From Oscillospiraceae bacterium (GTDB taxonomy: Bacteria > Bacillota > Clostridia > Oscillospirales > Oscillospiraceae): a stretch of DNA of 64,000 nucleotides. Location of the stretch: NCBI GenBank assembly GCA_021770845.1, contig JAETQF010000007.1:1-64000 (forward strand), in the 5' to 3' direction. A program made the position numbers and the translations under genes. Under the pieces are notes generated by a model. That model was not told the origin of the DNA. It saw nothing but the letters and a program-made list of their open reading frames with translations, and ran no database searches. Shown in pieces: positions 16,724 to 26,801 of the stretch (position 1 is the first letter of the stretch; each line of letters begins with the position of its first letter).

Positions 16724-17517
16724 TGATCGCGTACCGGTATGACGGCACCTTTGCCGGGTTTTTGACCTGCGCCTGGGACGCGCTGGAGGGCGGCGTGGAG
16801 CCCGCGGCCTTTCTCCTGCCCGACGGCGGAGCGACGCTCTGGGAGACCCGGGAGCCGCCGGCGGATCGCGGCCGGGCCAGACGGCTCTACGGGGCCCTGC
16901 GCCAGCGGGTGTCCCCCGCCTTTCAAAAGCTCGTCGCCCGGGGGTTTCTGACCTGCCTGCCGGAGAAAGAGCTGGCCCTGTTCACCCTGATCCGCCGGGG
17001 ACTTCAGGAGGGGGATCGGGTGCGGCTGGATCTCAGCGACCCGGTGATGGCCCGGGTGAACCTGGCGCTGACCAAAATGTGGACGGAGTGGGATCACCTG
17101 AAGGGCTTCGTCCGCTTCTCCGACCTGGACGGCTTCCTGGTGGGGGAGATCGAGCCTAAAAACCGGGTGCTGCCCCTGCTGGCCCCCCACTTTGCCGCCC
17201 GGTACTCCGGGGAGCGGCTGGCCCTCTACGACCGCACCCACCACGAGATCTTTCTCTCCGACCGGGGGCGGTGGAAGTTGCTGCCGGCGGAGGACTTCCG
17301 CATGGGCCCCGCCGGGGCGGAGGAAAAAGCCTTCCGGGCCATGTGGCGGAAGTACTACCAGACCATCGCCATTGAGGGGCGGATCAACCCCAAATGCCAG
17401 TCCACCCATCTGCCCAAGCGGTACCGCCACGTGATGACGGAGTTTCTCACGGACGAGGAGCTGGAAAAGAGCCTGCCGGGACAGGCTCCGGCAGGCTCTC
17501 TGGGGGACGGTTCTTAG
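16723..17517 (+). CDS. DNA metabolism protein, partner of the radical SAM protein (TIGR03915-like)
   Basis: 264 residues. Its ATG shares one base with the upstream TGA, so translation is coupled. MIAYRYDGTFAGFLTCAWDA and the later KMWTEWDHLKGFVRF (about 107-121) and EGRINPKCQSTHLPKRY (near 220-236) match the SAM-linked companion family, whose C-terminus resembles uracil-DNA-glycosylase-like folds. Its biochemical role is unknown. It ends three bases from the convergent LuxC-like gene. Cys and His residues in the last 50 positions could ligand a metal. Confidence 0.78.
   Translation: MIAYRYDGTFAGFLTCAWDALEGGVEPAAFLLPDGGATLWETREPPADRGRARRLYGALRQRVSPAFQKLVARGFLTCLPEKELALFTLIRRGLQEGDRVRLDLSDPVMARVNLALTKMWTEWDHLKGFVRFSDLDGFLVGEIEPKNRVLPLLAPHFAARYSGERLALYDRTHHEIFLSDRGRWKLLPAEDFRMGPAGAEEKAFRAMWRKYYQTIAIEGRINPKCQSTHLPKRYRHVMTEFLTDEELEKSLPGQAPAGSLGDGS
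17469..17498. terminator. Strong hairpin at the convergent gene ends
   Basis: An 11-bp perfect stem GAGCCTGCCGG/CCGGCAGGCTC (17469-17479 and 17488-17498) lies inside the last codons of the plus-strand gene. The convergent gene ends at 17521. No clear T-tract follows, so termination activity is uncertain. Confidence 0.4.
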
Positions 17518-17520
17518 GGA

Positions 17521-18783
17521 TCATCGCTCCACGTCCACCACCCGGAGGCAGCGGCGCAGGGGGTATTCCCCGTCGTGGGCCTCGCCGGGGAAGGAGGCGG
17601 ACATGGATCCGGCCCGGGTGACCCGGGTGACCCCCGCCCGGGACAGGAGATCGACCAGCGCCTCCCGCCGCTCCGGCGCGCACAGCAGGCCCGCCGTCTG
17701 GAGCCGCCCCTTCTGGCGGCGCAGGGCGGGCAGCAGCTCCGCCTGGGGGAGCAGCTTCACCAGCACGTTCCCCTCCATGGGGGACAGCTCCAGCTCCCGG
17801 TCGGGCCGGAAGATCACCGAGCACCCCCTGCCCTGAAACAGGGTCTCCCCCGCGGCCCTTCCGTCCACAATGCGCTCCAGCAGGGCGGTGTGGCCGCTGA
17901 GGGAGGCGGAGGCCCCGGCGCCCAGACCGGGACGCTTTGCCGCCGCCCGCTCCAGGTAGGGCAGGAACGCCCGGCAGAAGGCCAGCCCGTCCTCCTGGCG
18001 CTCCGCATCCAAAAAGATCACCTGGCAGGAGGAGCACAGCCGCTGGCCCGTCTCCACGATGTGGCGGGCCAAGGCGGACAGCTCCCCGTCCCTGTCCTCA
18101 TAGCCGGAGACATAGGCAAAGCTGAGGCGGTGGCCCCACTCGATGAGCTTGCACCCCGGCCCGGCCAGGGCCCGGGCGGCTTCAATAGCCCCGTCGCCGC
18201 CCCAGACCACCAGCCCGTCGGCCAGGTCGGCCAGCCTTTTCATGTCCTCCCGCTGGCCGGAGGACAGGTCAAAGGCGTACAGATAGGGGGCCAGCCGGGG
18301 CTCCTGCTCCGTCAGCAGCTGGAAGGCCGCCAGGGACAGCCCCTTGTCCCCGTGGGGCAGCTTGACCAGATTGAGGTTGCCGGTGAGCAGCCCCTCCAGG
18401 GCGGTGTACACCGGCAGGCCCGGCATATTGCCCGGGGCGATGTGGAACAGCACCCCCAGGGGCAGCACATGGGTCGCGGTTTGGGCAAGCTCTCTGGGGC
18501 GGAAGGGCTCCGGGCCCAGCTCCGCGGCCAGCTTGGCCTCCAGCGCCTCCCGGCGCAGCAGGGGGAGCAGCTGATCCAGCCCCACCCCGGCGGGCAGGAA
18601 CCGGGCCAGCAGAGGGGCGAATTCTCCCGCCTCCAGCCGCCGGCCCAGGGCGTCCACGGCGGAGATGACCGTCTCCGCTTCCAGGGGCGGGGCCCCGCGG
18701 ACGGCATTCAGCTGGGCCTCCAGGCCGTTCAGGACGGCGTTCCGCTCCGTATCCGGCAGCAGGGTTCCATTGGCGAAAATCAA
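17521..18783 (-). CDS. luxC: LuxC-like acyl-CoA / acyl-protein reductase
   Basis: 420 residues from a TTG start that overlaps the LuxE-like stop as TTGA and has GGGGGAGG five bases upstream; the frame is open far upstream, but that part is antisense-like noise. The aldehyde-dehydrogenase-like LuxC fold is seen in VLFHIAPGNMPGLPVYTALE (about 115-134), LVVWGGDGAIEAARAL (about 195) and the catalytic cysteine region QRLCSSCQVIFLD near 250. LuxC reduces activated fatty acyl groups to fatty aldehydes with NADPH. It is paired with a LuxE-like synthetase, but no luciferase (luxAB) or luxD is present. The use of the aldehyde is unknown. Confidence 0.82.
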   Translation of the reverse strand: MIFANGTLLPDTERNAVLNGLEAQLNAVRGAPPLEAETVISAVDALGRRLEAGEFAPLLARFLPAGVGLDQLLPLLRREALEAKLAAELGPEPFRPRELAQTATHVLPLGVLFHIAPGNMPGLPVYTALEGLLTGNLNLVKLPHGDKGLSLAAFQLLTEQEPRLAPYLYAFDLSSGQREDMKRLADLADGLVVWGGDGAIEAARALAGPGCKLIEWGHRLSFAYVSGYEDRDGELSALARHIVETGQRLCSSCQVIFLDAERQEDGLAFCRAFLPYLERAAAKRPGLGAGASASLSGHTALLERIVDGRAAGETLFQGRGCSVIFRPDRELELSPMEGNVLVKLLPQAELLPALRRQKGRLQTAGLLCAPERREALVDLLSRAGVTRVTRAGSMSASFPGEAHDGEYPLRRCLRVVDVER

Positions 18784-19904
18784 AAGGCCTCCCCCTTTCC
18801 CAACAGCTCGGCGGCCCCGGCGGCGCAGGTCTGGATGTCTCCCATCCCCACCCGGCCCAGAATGGTGAGGCAGGGCGTGGAGATGCCGCAGCCGCACTGC
18901 TCCCCCGGCGTCAGACAGCCCAAATCGTCGGTCATGACGCTGAGGGTGGGGGTGGCGCACATCAGGGGCGAGATCAGGTTGATCAGCCCCACCCGGCCCA
19001 TGGGCAGGGGCTCCAGCGTGTCCGGATCCCGGATGATCACCCGGCCATAGGCGGGTATGTGGAAGTGGTGCCGCCGGCAGGTGTTGTAGAACACCGGGTG
19101 CTCCACCGCGCCGAACAGCTCGTTGATGTTGTCCTCGGGTATGCCCAGCACCCGCTCCACCAGGGCGTAGAGGGTGCCCTTGTCCACCTCCTGGGCGGCG
19201 TGCTGCTTCCAGCCCCCGGCCAGGATGATCCGGGAGCCCTTGGGCAGCCTCACCCGCAGGCCCAGCTCCTCCATCCGCTTCAGGCCGAACCACAGGTAGG
19301 AGGGAAACCCGATGACTCGGGTGGGAAAATGGGAACGCTCCAGCTTTTTCAACGCCCGGGCCACCGAATCCAGGTCGGGAGCATAGGCCCCCTCCACCAT
19401 GCGCAGGGCGTAGGTGCGGCTGAGGGGCGGGGAGAAGTGGGTCAGGCCGAACATGGTGCGGGTGACCCCGGTGTGGTTGGACTTGTGGGGCTTGTAGCCC
19501 AAAATGACGCAGTGGGCGGGCTTGGGGGACACCAGATGGTGGCGGAAGCCCAGGTTGATCACCATGGCGGCCTCCGCCAGGATGCAGCCCCAGTCAAAGC
19601 CGATGCGGCTGAATTTCCCGCTGGTGCCCGACGAGGTGACCTTCAAGGCCATCCGCCACTGAGGCATGGAAAACAGGGCCTTCCGCTTGAAAAAGAGAGT
19701 GGGAAGGACGGGGATCTTCGCCAGATCCTCCATAGACTGGAGCTGATCCGGAGAAAAGCCCAGGTGCCGGCAGATGGCGGCGTAGCCGGGACAGCGGCGG
19801 ATGTGGTAGGCGCAGTTGTCCCGGCAGGCCCGCAGGAACGCCCGGTCGGAGCCGGGCAGGTCGTAGGGCCGGAGCCGCCAGAACAGCCGTTGACGGGACA
19901 GCAT
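18780..19904 (-). CDS. luxE: LuxE-like acyl-protein synthetase
   Basis: 374 residues from ATG 19904, which has AAAGGAGG seven bases upstream. LuxE family features are present: the ATP/phosphate loop TSSGTSGKFSRIGFD (about 90-104), RVIGFPSYLWFGL, RIILAGGWKQHAAQEV (about 228) and FGAVEHPVFYNTC (about 258). The enzyme activates fatty acids as acyl-adenylates and passes them to LuxC. Translational overlap with the LuxC-like gene indicates a fixed complex. The usual biological outlet, bioluminescence, is not encoded here. Ether-lipid or hydrocarbon-like products are possible but speculative. Confidence 0.85.
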   Translation of the reverse strand: MLSRQRLFWRLRPYDLPGSDRAFLRACRDNCAYHIRRCPGYAAICRHLGFSPDQLQSMEDLAKIPVLPTLFFKRKALFSMPQWRMALKVTSSGTSGKFSRIGFDWGCILAEAAMVINLGFRHHLVSPKPAHCVILGYKPHKSNHTGVTRTMFGLTHFSPPLSRTYALRMVEGAYAPDLDSVARALKKLERSHFPTRVIGFPSYLWFGLKRMEELGLRVRLPKGSRIILAGGWKQHAAQEVDKGTLYALVERVLGIPEDNINELFGAVEHPVFYNTCRRHHFHIPAYGRVIIRDPDTLEPLPMGRVGLINLISPLMCATPTLSVMTDDLGCLTPGEQCGCGISTPCLTILGRVGMGDIQTCAAGAAELLGKGEAF

Positions 19905-20050
19905 GGCCTCGCCTCCTTTGAGCACGGGCTCGCAACCCATGCGATATGGTTTATTATATCAAACTGTCCGGCCTGTGACAAGCGCCTTCGGGACTTCAGG
20001 CGCCGCCCGGTCAGCGCTGTATCGCCTGTTTTCCTCTCCAGCCCTTTCGC

Positions 20051-20093
20051 GCAAAAACGCGGGAGGGGCAGCCTTGTGCGCTGCCCCTCCCGC
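20051..20093 (-). terminator. Terminator after degV
   Basis: A perfect 14-bp stem (20059-20072 with 20080-20093, loop 7) is followed on the minus strand by five T, directly after the DegV-family stop. Confidence 0.9.
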
Positions 20094-20109
20094 GGAACTG
20101 ATTTTTGCG

Positions 20110-20946
20110 CTATTTCCTGAGAAAAATGACGCCCAGCGTATTGGGCCCGCAGTGGCAGGAGATGGTGGAGCCCGCCACGGCGGTGAGCACCTCGTGAAAT
20201 CCGAACTGCCGCGCCATGGAGCACACCGCCTCGGGTATGGCGGGATCGCAGCGGGTGTGCGCCACGAAAACCCGATCCTGGTTCACGTCCTTCCCGGTGA
20301 GCTGATCCAGCACGTAGTCGGACAGCACCTTGTCAAAGGCCCCCCGGTACTTCTTGCCCACGGTCATGCTTCCGCCGGCCAGCACAATGCAGGGCTTCAG
20401 CTTCAGCAGATTGGCCCCCAGGGCCACCACGGAGGAGCAGCGCCCCCCCTTGGCCAGATAGTCCAGCTTATCCACCACAAAGGTGGTGTCCACCTTGCCG
20501 GAGAGCTCCTCCAGCATGGCCAGGATGGCCTCCACCGAGTCCCCCCGCTCCGCGGCCTGGGCCGCCTCCAGTACCAGCAGGCCCTGGCCCACGGTGAGGT
20601 TCCGGGAGTCCACCACGTGGACGTTGGGGAAGTCCGCTGCGGCCACCAGGGCGTTCTGATAGCAGCAGGAGAACTCGCTGCCGATGGTGATATGGAGCAC
20701 TGCCTCATGCTTCGGGGCCAGCTCGGCGAACAGGGCCTGGTAGTCCGCGATGTTCACCGCCGAGGTGGTGGGCAGGGCGCCGCCCCCTTCCACGTGGCGG
20801 AAGATGTCCTCGGGGCCGGCGTCCACGCCGTCCCGGTAGGTGTCCCCGCCATAGGAGACATACAGAGGGACGATGGTGATCTGGTGGCGTTCCACCAGAT
20901 CAGAGGGCAGGTCGCAGGTGCTGGTGGCGGTGATTTTGATGGACAT
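20110..20946 (-). CDS. degV: DegV-family fatty-acid-binding protein
   Basis: 278 residues from ATG 20946, with GGAGG eight bases upstream. The two-domain DegV fold shows as MSIKITATSTCDLPSDLVE, PTTSAVNIADYQALF (about 58), VHVVDSRNLTVGQGLLVLEA (about 110) and DKLDYLAKGGRCS (about 155). The family binds fatty acids; in Firmicutes FakB proteins present them to the kinase FakA to form acyl-phosphate. No fakA is near. It may share fatty-acid supply with the LuxC/LuxE-like genes upstream, which are transcribed in the same direction but separated by a terminator. Confidence 0.88.
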   Translation of the reverse strand: MSIKITATSTCDLPSDLVERHQITIVPLYVSYGGDTYRDGVDAGPEDIFRHVEGGGALPTTSAVNIADYQALFAELAPKHEAVLHITIGSEFSCCYQNALVAAADFPNVHVVDSRNLTVGQGLLVLEAAQAAERGDSVEAILAMLEELSGKVDTTFVVDKLDYLAKGGRCSSVVALGANLLKLKPCIVLAGGSMTVGKKYRGAFDKVLSDYVLDQLTGKDVNQDRVFVAHTRCDPAIPEAVCSMARQFGFHEVLTAVAGSTISCHCGPNTLGVIFLRK

Positions 20947-21157
20947 GGCGGCGGCCTCCGTTTCCTTGTCAAATACACTGTCTGTAGTGGGCACATTATA
21001 TCAAAGGGCCTGGGGAAAAACAACCGGGGAATTGTACAAGCTCGTTTGCCGTTTCTCCCGGGTGCGTGAAGATTTTTGACAAAGGCACCGGACTGTCAAG
21101 AAATTAGGCGGGCATGATCCCCGGCCCGGGCGCATATGTGTGGCCGAGGTGATGTGC

Positions 21158-21865
21158 ATGATAGGGGAGCTGATCTGCCTGCGGCAGCGGGGCCGGGGCC
21201 GGGGGTCGCCCTCCTCGCTGGGGCCGCTGGCGGCGGTGCGCTGGACGGTGTACGCTCCGGAGGGCCTGTCCCCCCGGCGGCTGGCCCGGCGGCTGTACCG
21301 GGCGGAGCGGGGCCTTGCCGCCGCGGGGGTGGGCCGGGTGGTGCTGCGCTGCGGCTTCCCCTATGGGGACAGGCTGCGGCTGCTCCGGCCTGTGGATCCC
21401 CTGCCCCTGTGGCGGGGTCTGGCGGACGTGCTGGCCCTGGGGGCGCTGGAGCTGGAGGGGATCCCCCCCGGCCGGGGGCGGATCGCCCTGTCCGCCCCCC
21501 GGCTGTGTCCCGAGCTGACCGCCGCGGCGGAGCGGCTGTGCCCCCTGGTGCGGGGCCTGCTCATCGACGCCCCCGGCGGGGAGGACTACGCCCGGAATCT
21601 TCAAGCCCAGTTCGGCCTTCCGGTGACGCCCCCGGCGGCAGGTGCGGACGTGACAGCGGCCTTCGGCCCCGGAGGCGGCCGCTGGGGCCGAAGGCTGGAG
21701 CTGTACGGAACGGCGGATCTGGGCGGGCTCCAGGTGCGGGCGGCGGGGCTGGAGCTGCCGGAGGACTGCGCCGATCAGGCGCTGGCCCTGCTGTGGGAGC
21801 AGGGGCTGGTGAAGCGGGGGGATCTGCTCACGTCCGCCCGGCTCCCCTCCGGAGACACGGCCTAA
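21158..21865 (+). CDS. Hypothetical protein, Arg/Leu/Gly-rich
   Basis: 235 residues from ATG 21158, six bases after GAGGTG; ATG 21152 or GTG 21140 are alternatives. I do not recognise a family. The sequence alternates hydrophobic strands and arginine-rich segments: AVRWTVYAPEGLSPRRLAR, RVVLRCGFPYGDRL, GLLIDAPGGEDYARNLQAQF. It ends LPEDCADQALALLWEQGL, like a small alpha/beta protein rather than noise. There is no signal peptide. Its last four bases overlap the convergent dinB stop. It may be a lineage-specific protein of Oscillospiraceae, possibly sporulation-linked, but nothing here proves that. Confidence 0.6.
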   Translation: MIGELICLRQRGRGRGSPSSLGPLAAVRWTVYAPEGLSPRRLARRLYRAERGLAAAGVGRVVLRCGFPYGDRLRLLRPVDPLPLWRGLADVLALGALELEGIPPGRGRIALSAPRLCPELTAAAERLCPLVRGLLIDAPGGEDYARNLQAQFGLPVTPPAAGADVTAAFGPGGGRWGRRLELYGTADLGGLQVRAAGLELPEDCADQALALLWEQGLVKRGDLLTSARLPSGDTA

Positions 21866-23088
21866 AAGGGCACCCCGTCCTCCCCCTCCGGCGACCGCGG
21901 CGGGGTCAGCGCCGCCACCGTCACCGCCTCCCGGCCGTACTTGGCCCGGATGGCGTCCATGGTGCGCTCCAGCGTCTCCACCCGGGCCCGGCGCTGGGGG
22001 GCGGCGGACTGGAACAGATTCAGCTGCTCCGCCGCCTCCCCCTCCGGGATCAGGTTGTGGGCGGTGAGGGTGATGGCCCGGATGGGGGCCCCCGACTTCC
22101 AGCTCCGGGCCAGGATGTCCATGGCGGCCCGGGTGAGCTCCCGGGCGGTGTTGGTGGGGGCGTCCAGGGGCCGCTGGCGGCAGATGTCCTTGAAGGCCGG
22201 ATCCCGTATGGTCACCTGGAGGGTGGCGGCCATCATCCCGTGCCTGCGCAGCCGCACCGCCACCTGGTCGGCTAGCATGGCCACCCCCCGGGCCACCTCG
22301 TCCCGGCGGGTGAGGTTCCGGGGGAAGGTCTCCCCGTTGCCCACCGACTTGGGGGGCGTGTACGTCCCCGCCGGGGCCACCGGGCTGCCGTCCAGGCCGT
22401 TGGCGTAGCTCCACAGCTGTCCCCCCTGCTTGCCCAGCAGCTCCACCAGGGCGAAGCGGTCGAAGCTGGCCAGATCCCCGATGGTGGCCACGCCGTACCG
22501 GGCCAGCACCCCCGCCGCCGCCCGGCCCACGTACAGCAGATCCGTCACCGGCAGGGGCCACACCACCTGGCGGTAGTTTTCCTCGGTGATGACGGTGGTG
22601 GCGTCCGGCTTCTTGTAGTCGCTGCCCAGCTTGGCGAATACCTTATTAAAGGATACCCCCACCGAGATGGTCAGCCCCAGCTCCTCCCGGACGGTGTTCC
22701 GGATCCGGTCGGCCAGGGCCCTGGCGTCCCCGCCGAACAGGTGGAGGGAGCCGGTCACGTCCAGCCAGCTCTCGTCGATGCCGAAGGGCTCGATGAGGTC
22801 GGTGAAGCGGTCGTAGATGGCGTTGACCTTTTGGGAGTATTCCGCGTACAGCCTCCGGTGGGCGGGCAGCAGCACCAGCTCCGGGCACTTCTTCCGGGCC
22901 TGCCAGATGGTTTCGGCGGTGCGCACGCCGTATTTTTTGGCGGGCTCGTTTTTGGCCAGGATGATGCCATGGCGGCTGGTGGGGTCGCCGCACACCGCCG
23001 CGGGCACGTCCCGCAGCTCCGGGTGGGACAGCAGCTCCACCGAGCAGTAAAAGCTGTTGCAGTCGCAGTGGTAAATCACCCGTTCCAT
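21862..23088 (-). CDS. dinB: DNA polymerase IV (Y-family translesion polymerase)
   Basis: 408 residues from ATG 23088, with GAAAGGGGG upstream. Catalytic motifs are HCDCNSFYCSVE (about 7-18) with the first metal Asp and FGIDESWLDVTG (near 101-112) with the second acidic pair. ISVGVSFNKVFAKLGSDYKKP (given as its family signature) marks the thumb. The little-finger domain extends to about 360, and EQLNLF near 370 is a sliding-clamp-binding motif. The promoter carries a LexA-like box, so SOS induction is expected. Confidence 0.94.
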   Translation of the reverse strand: MERVIYHCDCNSFYCSVELLSHPELRDVPAAVCGDPTSRHGIILAKNEPAKKYGVRTAETIWQARKKCPELVLLPAHRRLYAEYSQKVNAIYDRFTDLIEPFGIDESWLDVTGSLHLFGGDARALADRIRNTVREELGLTISVGVSFNKVFAKLGSDYKKPDATTVITEENYRQVVWPLPVTDLLYVGRAAAGVLARYGVATIGDLASFDRFALVELLGKQGGQLWSYANGLDGSPVAPAGTYTPPKSVGNGETFPRNLTRRDEVARGVAMLADQVAVRLRRHGMMAATLQVTIRDPAFKDICRQRPLDAPTNTARELTRAAMDILARSWKSGAPIRAITLTAHNLIPEGEAAEQLNLFQSAAPQRRARVETLERTMDAIRAKYGREAVTVAALTPPRSPEGEDGVPF

Positions 23089-23110
23089 GGGCCCGCCCCC
23101 TTTCAGGGTC

Positions 23111-23149
23111 ATTATACCCCGTTCCTCCCGCTTTGTCAAACGCCCGTTC
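23111..23149 (-). promoter_or_regulatory. dinB promoter with LexA-like box
   Basis: On the minus strand TTGACA (23139-23134) and TATAAT (23116-23111) are 17 bases apart. GAAC-GGGC-GTTT (23149-23138) overlaps the -35 box and matches the GAAC-N4-GTTY form of Firmicute LexA sites. Confidence 0.75.
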
Positions 23150-23157
23150 TATCGTGA

Positions 23158-23173
23158 GTACAGTCAACTGTAC
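23158..23173. repeat. Palindrome GTACAGT-CA-ACTGTAC upstream of dinB
   Basis: Two perfect 7-base half-sites around a 2-base centre lie between the dinB promoter and the terminator of the next gene. It looks like a dimeric regulator site; the regulator is unknown. Confidence 0.5.
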
Positions 23174-23186
23174 CGACTATTCGCAG

Positions 23187-23218
23187 AAAACAGCCCCTCC
23201 GCTTCCGCGGAGGGGCTG
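23187..23218 (-). terminator. Terminator after the cysteine-rich gene
   Basis: A perfect 12-bp stem (23191-23202 with 23207-23218) with loop TTCC is followed on the minus strand by TTTT, five bases after the gene's stop. Confidence 0.9.
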
Positions 23219-23222
23219 TGGT

Positions 23223-24230
23223 TCACCCGATAAACTGCACGCTGTTGACGCACACAAAGTACAGCCGCTTGTCGGTCTCGTTGGCCAGCACCAGCACGTT
23301 GCCCACGCTGCCCAGCAGCTGCACGTTCTGGAGCAGCAGCAGCCCCGCCGCCAGGGACACCCGGCGCCGCAGGTTGTTCTGGGCCAGGGTGGCCAGCAGC
23401 CCGGCGGCGCAGCAGCAGTCCCGGCCGTCGCAGGCGCAGGAGCAGCAGTCCAGATCGCAGGGGTCGCCGCAGGGGTTCAGCCGCTGGGCCAGCAGAGTGC
23501 GCAGGCACCGGAAGTTCCGGGCCTCCACCTCATCGGCGGTGAGGTCGCCCTCGGGGCAGGCCTCCGCGCCCTGAATCACCACCGCGTCCAGCTCGCACAG
23601 GCTCACCTGGCTGGCGGTAAAGCCGCAGCTCTTGGAGGCCGGGGTGTAGAGCTGGGCGTCAATGTCCAGCAGGTCGCAGCTGCACGGGGCGAACCGCCGG
23701 AAGCTGCCCGACAGGGTTCCCAGGTTGTCGGACTGGCCGCCGGGGCAGGGGCAGGGCTTGGGGGGCGGGGTGGGCTTGCCCCTGGTTCCGGCGCCGCAGC
23801 CGTCGTCCTCCTCGTCCATCTGAGCAGCCGCCGCCCTGCCGTGGGGCTTTCCGCACTTCAGGGCGGCCCCGGCGGTGTAGGTTTCCGTGACGAACGCCGC
23901 CGCGTCGAAGTCCAGCAGGCTGGAGATCCGCTCCTCGCACAGCAGACCCAGGGCCGCCCGGAAGCTCTGCTTGCAGCAGCAGCCCTCCTCCACGTGGGGG
24001 GGCTTGGGCTTGTGCCCCGGGATGGGGCGGCAGCAGCACACCATGGGCTGGCAGCAGTCCCGGTCATGGCGGCAGTCCTGATCCTGGCAGCAGCCGCCGT
24101 CCCCGCAGCCGCAGTCGCGGTCACGGTCGCAGCCGCAGTCACAGCCGGACTGCTGGGAGGCCCCGGCCGCGAACTCCTCCGCAGTCATGGCATAGCCGCG
24201 GGAGGGCTCGTTCCAATAGAGTTGACTCAT
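23223..24230 (-). CDS. Cysteine-rich protein, spore-coat/exosporium-like
   Basis: 335 residues from ATG 24230, with AAAGGAG nine bases upstream. It contains 37 cysteines (11%), many in CC, CCC and CxC clusters. One cluster is at residues 30-85 (DCGC, DCCQPMVCCC) and another at about 255-285 (CDLDCCSCACDGRDCCC). A central Pro/Gly/Lys stretch (about 150-162) separates two better-folded parts. There is no signal peptide. Cysteine clusters like these occur in spore-coat and exosporium organisers such as CdeC of Clostridioides difficile. Metal storage or a disulfide-crosslinked coat are the two readings. Homology is not proven. Confidence 0.65.
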   Translation of the reverse strand: MSQLYWNEPSRGYAMTAEEFAAGASQQSGCDCGCDRDRDCGCGDGGCCQDQDCRHDRDCCQPMVCCCRPIPGHKPKPPHVEEGCCCKQSFRAALGLLCEERISSLLDFDAAAFVTETYTAGAALKCGKPHGRAAAAQMDEEDDGCGAGTRGKPTPPPKPCPCPGGQSDNLGTLSGSFRRFAPCSCDLLDIDAQLYTPASKSCGFTASQVSLCELDAVVIQGAEACPEGDLTADEVEARNFRCLRTLLAQRLNPCGDPCDLDCCSCACDGRDCCCAAGLLATLAQNNLRRRVSLAAGLLLLQNVQLLGSVGNVLVLANETDKRLYFVCVNSVQFIG

Positions 24231-24415
24231 GAATACGCTCCTTTCACCGGCCCCGGCCCAGGGGGATCCCGCGGCCCCCGCCGGGGCCGGAGACGGGCGC
24301 GGAGGCGCGGGCGCAATCCCCGCCTGGGTGCACTCCAGTCTATGTCCGCCCGGGGCGGGCGGACACAGGGCTGTCAAGCCCTTCTTCCCAAAAATTCCAG
24401 ACAAAAAAAGCGGGC

Positions 24416-24466
24416 GCCGTTTATATAGTTTGCACAGTTGACATTGACCACAAGATATAGTATTAT
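24416..24466 (+). promoter_or_regulatory. nrdD promoter with tandem NrdR boxes
   Basis: TTGACA (24438-24443) and TATTAT (24461-24466) are 17 bases apart. Two NrdR-like boxes, 24416-24431 and 24448-24463, match ACACTATATATAGTGT at about 11 and 12 of 16 positions. They are 32 bases apart, three helical turns, which is the normal NrdR spacing. The second box overlaps the -10. Confidence 0.75.
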
Positions 24467-24493
24467 GGTGACGCGGCCTTGTCGAGTGTCGGC

Positions 24494-24542
24494 AGCACAC
24501 GGCAGGGTATCATATCATTGATATGATACCCTGCCGTGTGCT
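24494..24542. repeat. 49-base perfect palindrome in the nrdD leader
   Basis: A 24-base arm (24494-24517) is the exact reverse complement of 24519-24542 with a single T between them. It starts about 28 bases after the -10 box and ends 53 bases before the nrdD ATG. No T-tract follows. It would fold into a very stable 5'-UTR hairpin or a cruciform. Confidence 0.9.
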
Positions 24543-24595
24543 CCTGACGAATGACGAACGCTTTACAGCACTTAGGAAAAGGAGCATCAGGAGAG

Positions 24596-26722
<2,127 letters not shown>

Positions 26723-26733
26723 ACAAAACGCAG

Positions 26734-26763
26734 CCGGGGCGGTCAGCCGACCGCCCCGGTTTT
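26734..26763 (+). terminator. Hairpin terminator between nrdD and nrdG
   Basis: An 11-bp stem CCGGGGCGGTC/GACCGCCCCGG with loop AGCC is followed by TTTT. It probably lowers nrdG expression relative to nrdD instead of separating the genes fully. Confidence 0.75.
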
Positions 26764-26801
26764 CGCCCTGTGCGCCCCACACCGCCGAAAAGGAGACTGC
26801 T

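Noticed and set aside
18784-19293. N-terminal extension of the LuxC-like protein by 170 residues
   Set aside because: It overlaps the LuxE-like gene in another frame; the TTG with a strong ribosome site at 18783 fits the family length.
24461-24475. Guide-RNA target at the nrdD promoter (shared TATTATG)
   Set aside because: Only seven bases match the proposed guide and they are a -10 element; chance is likely.
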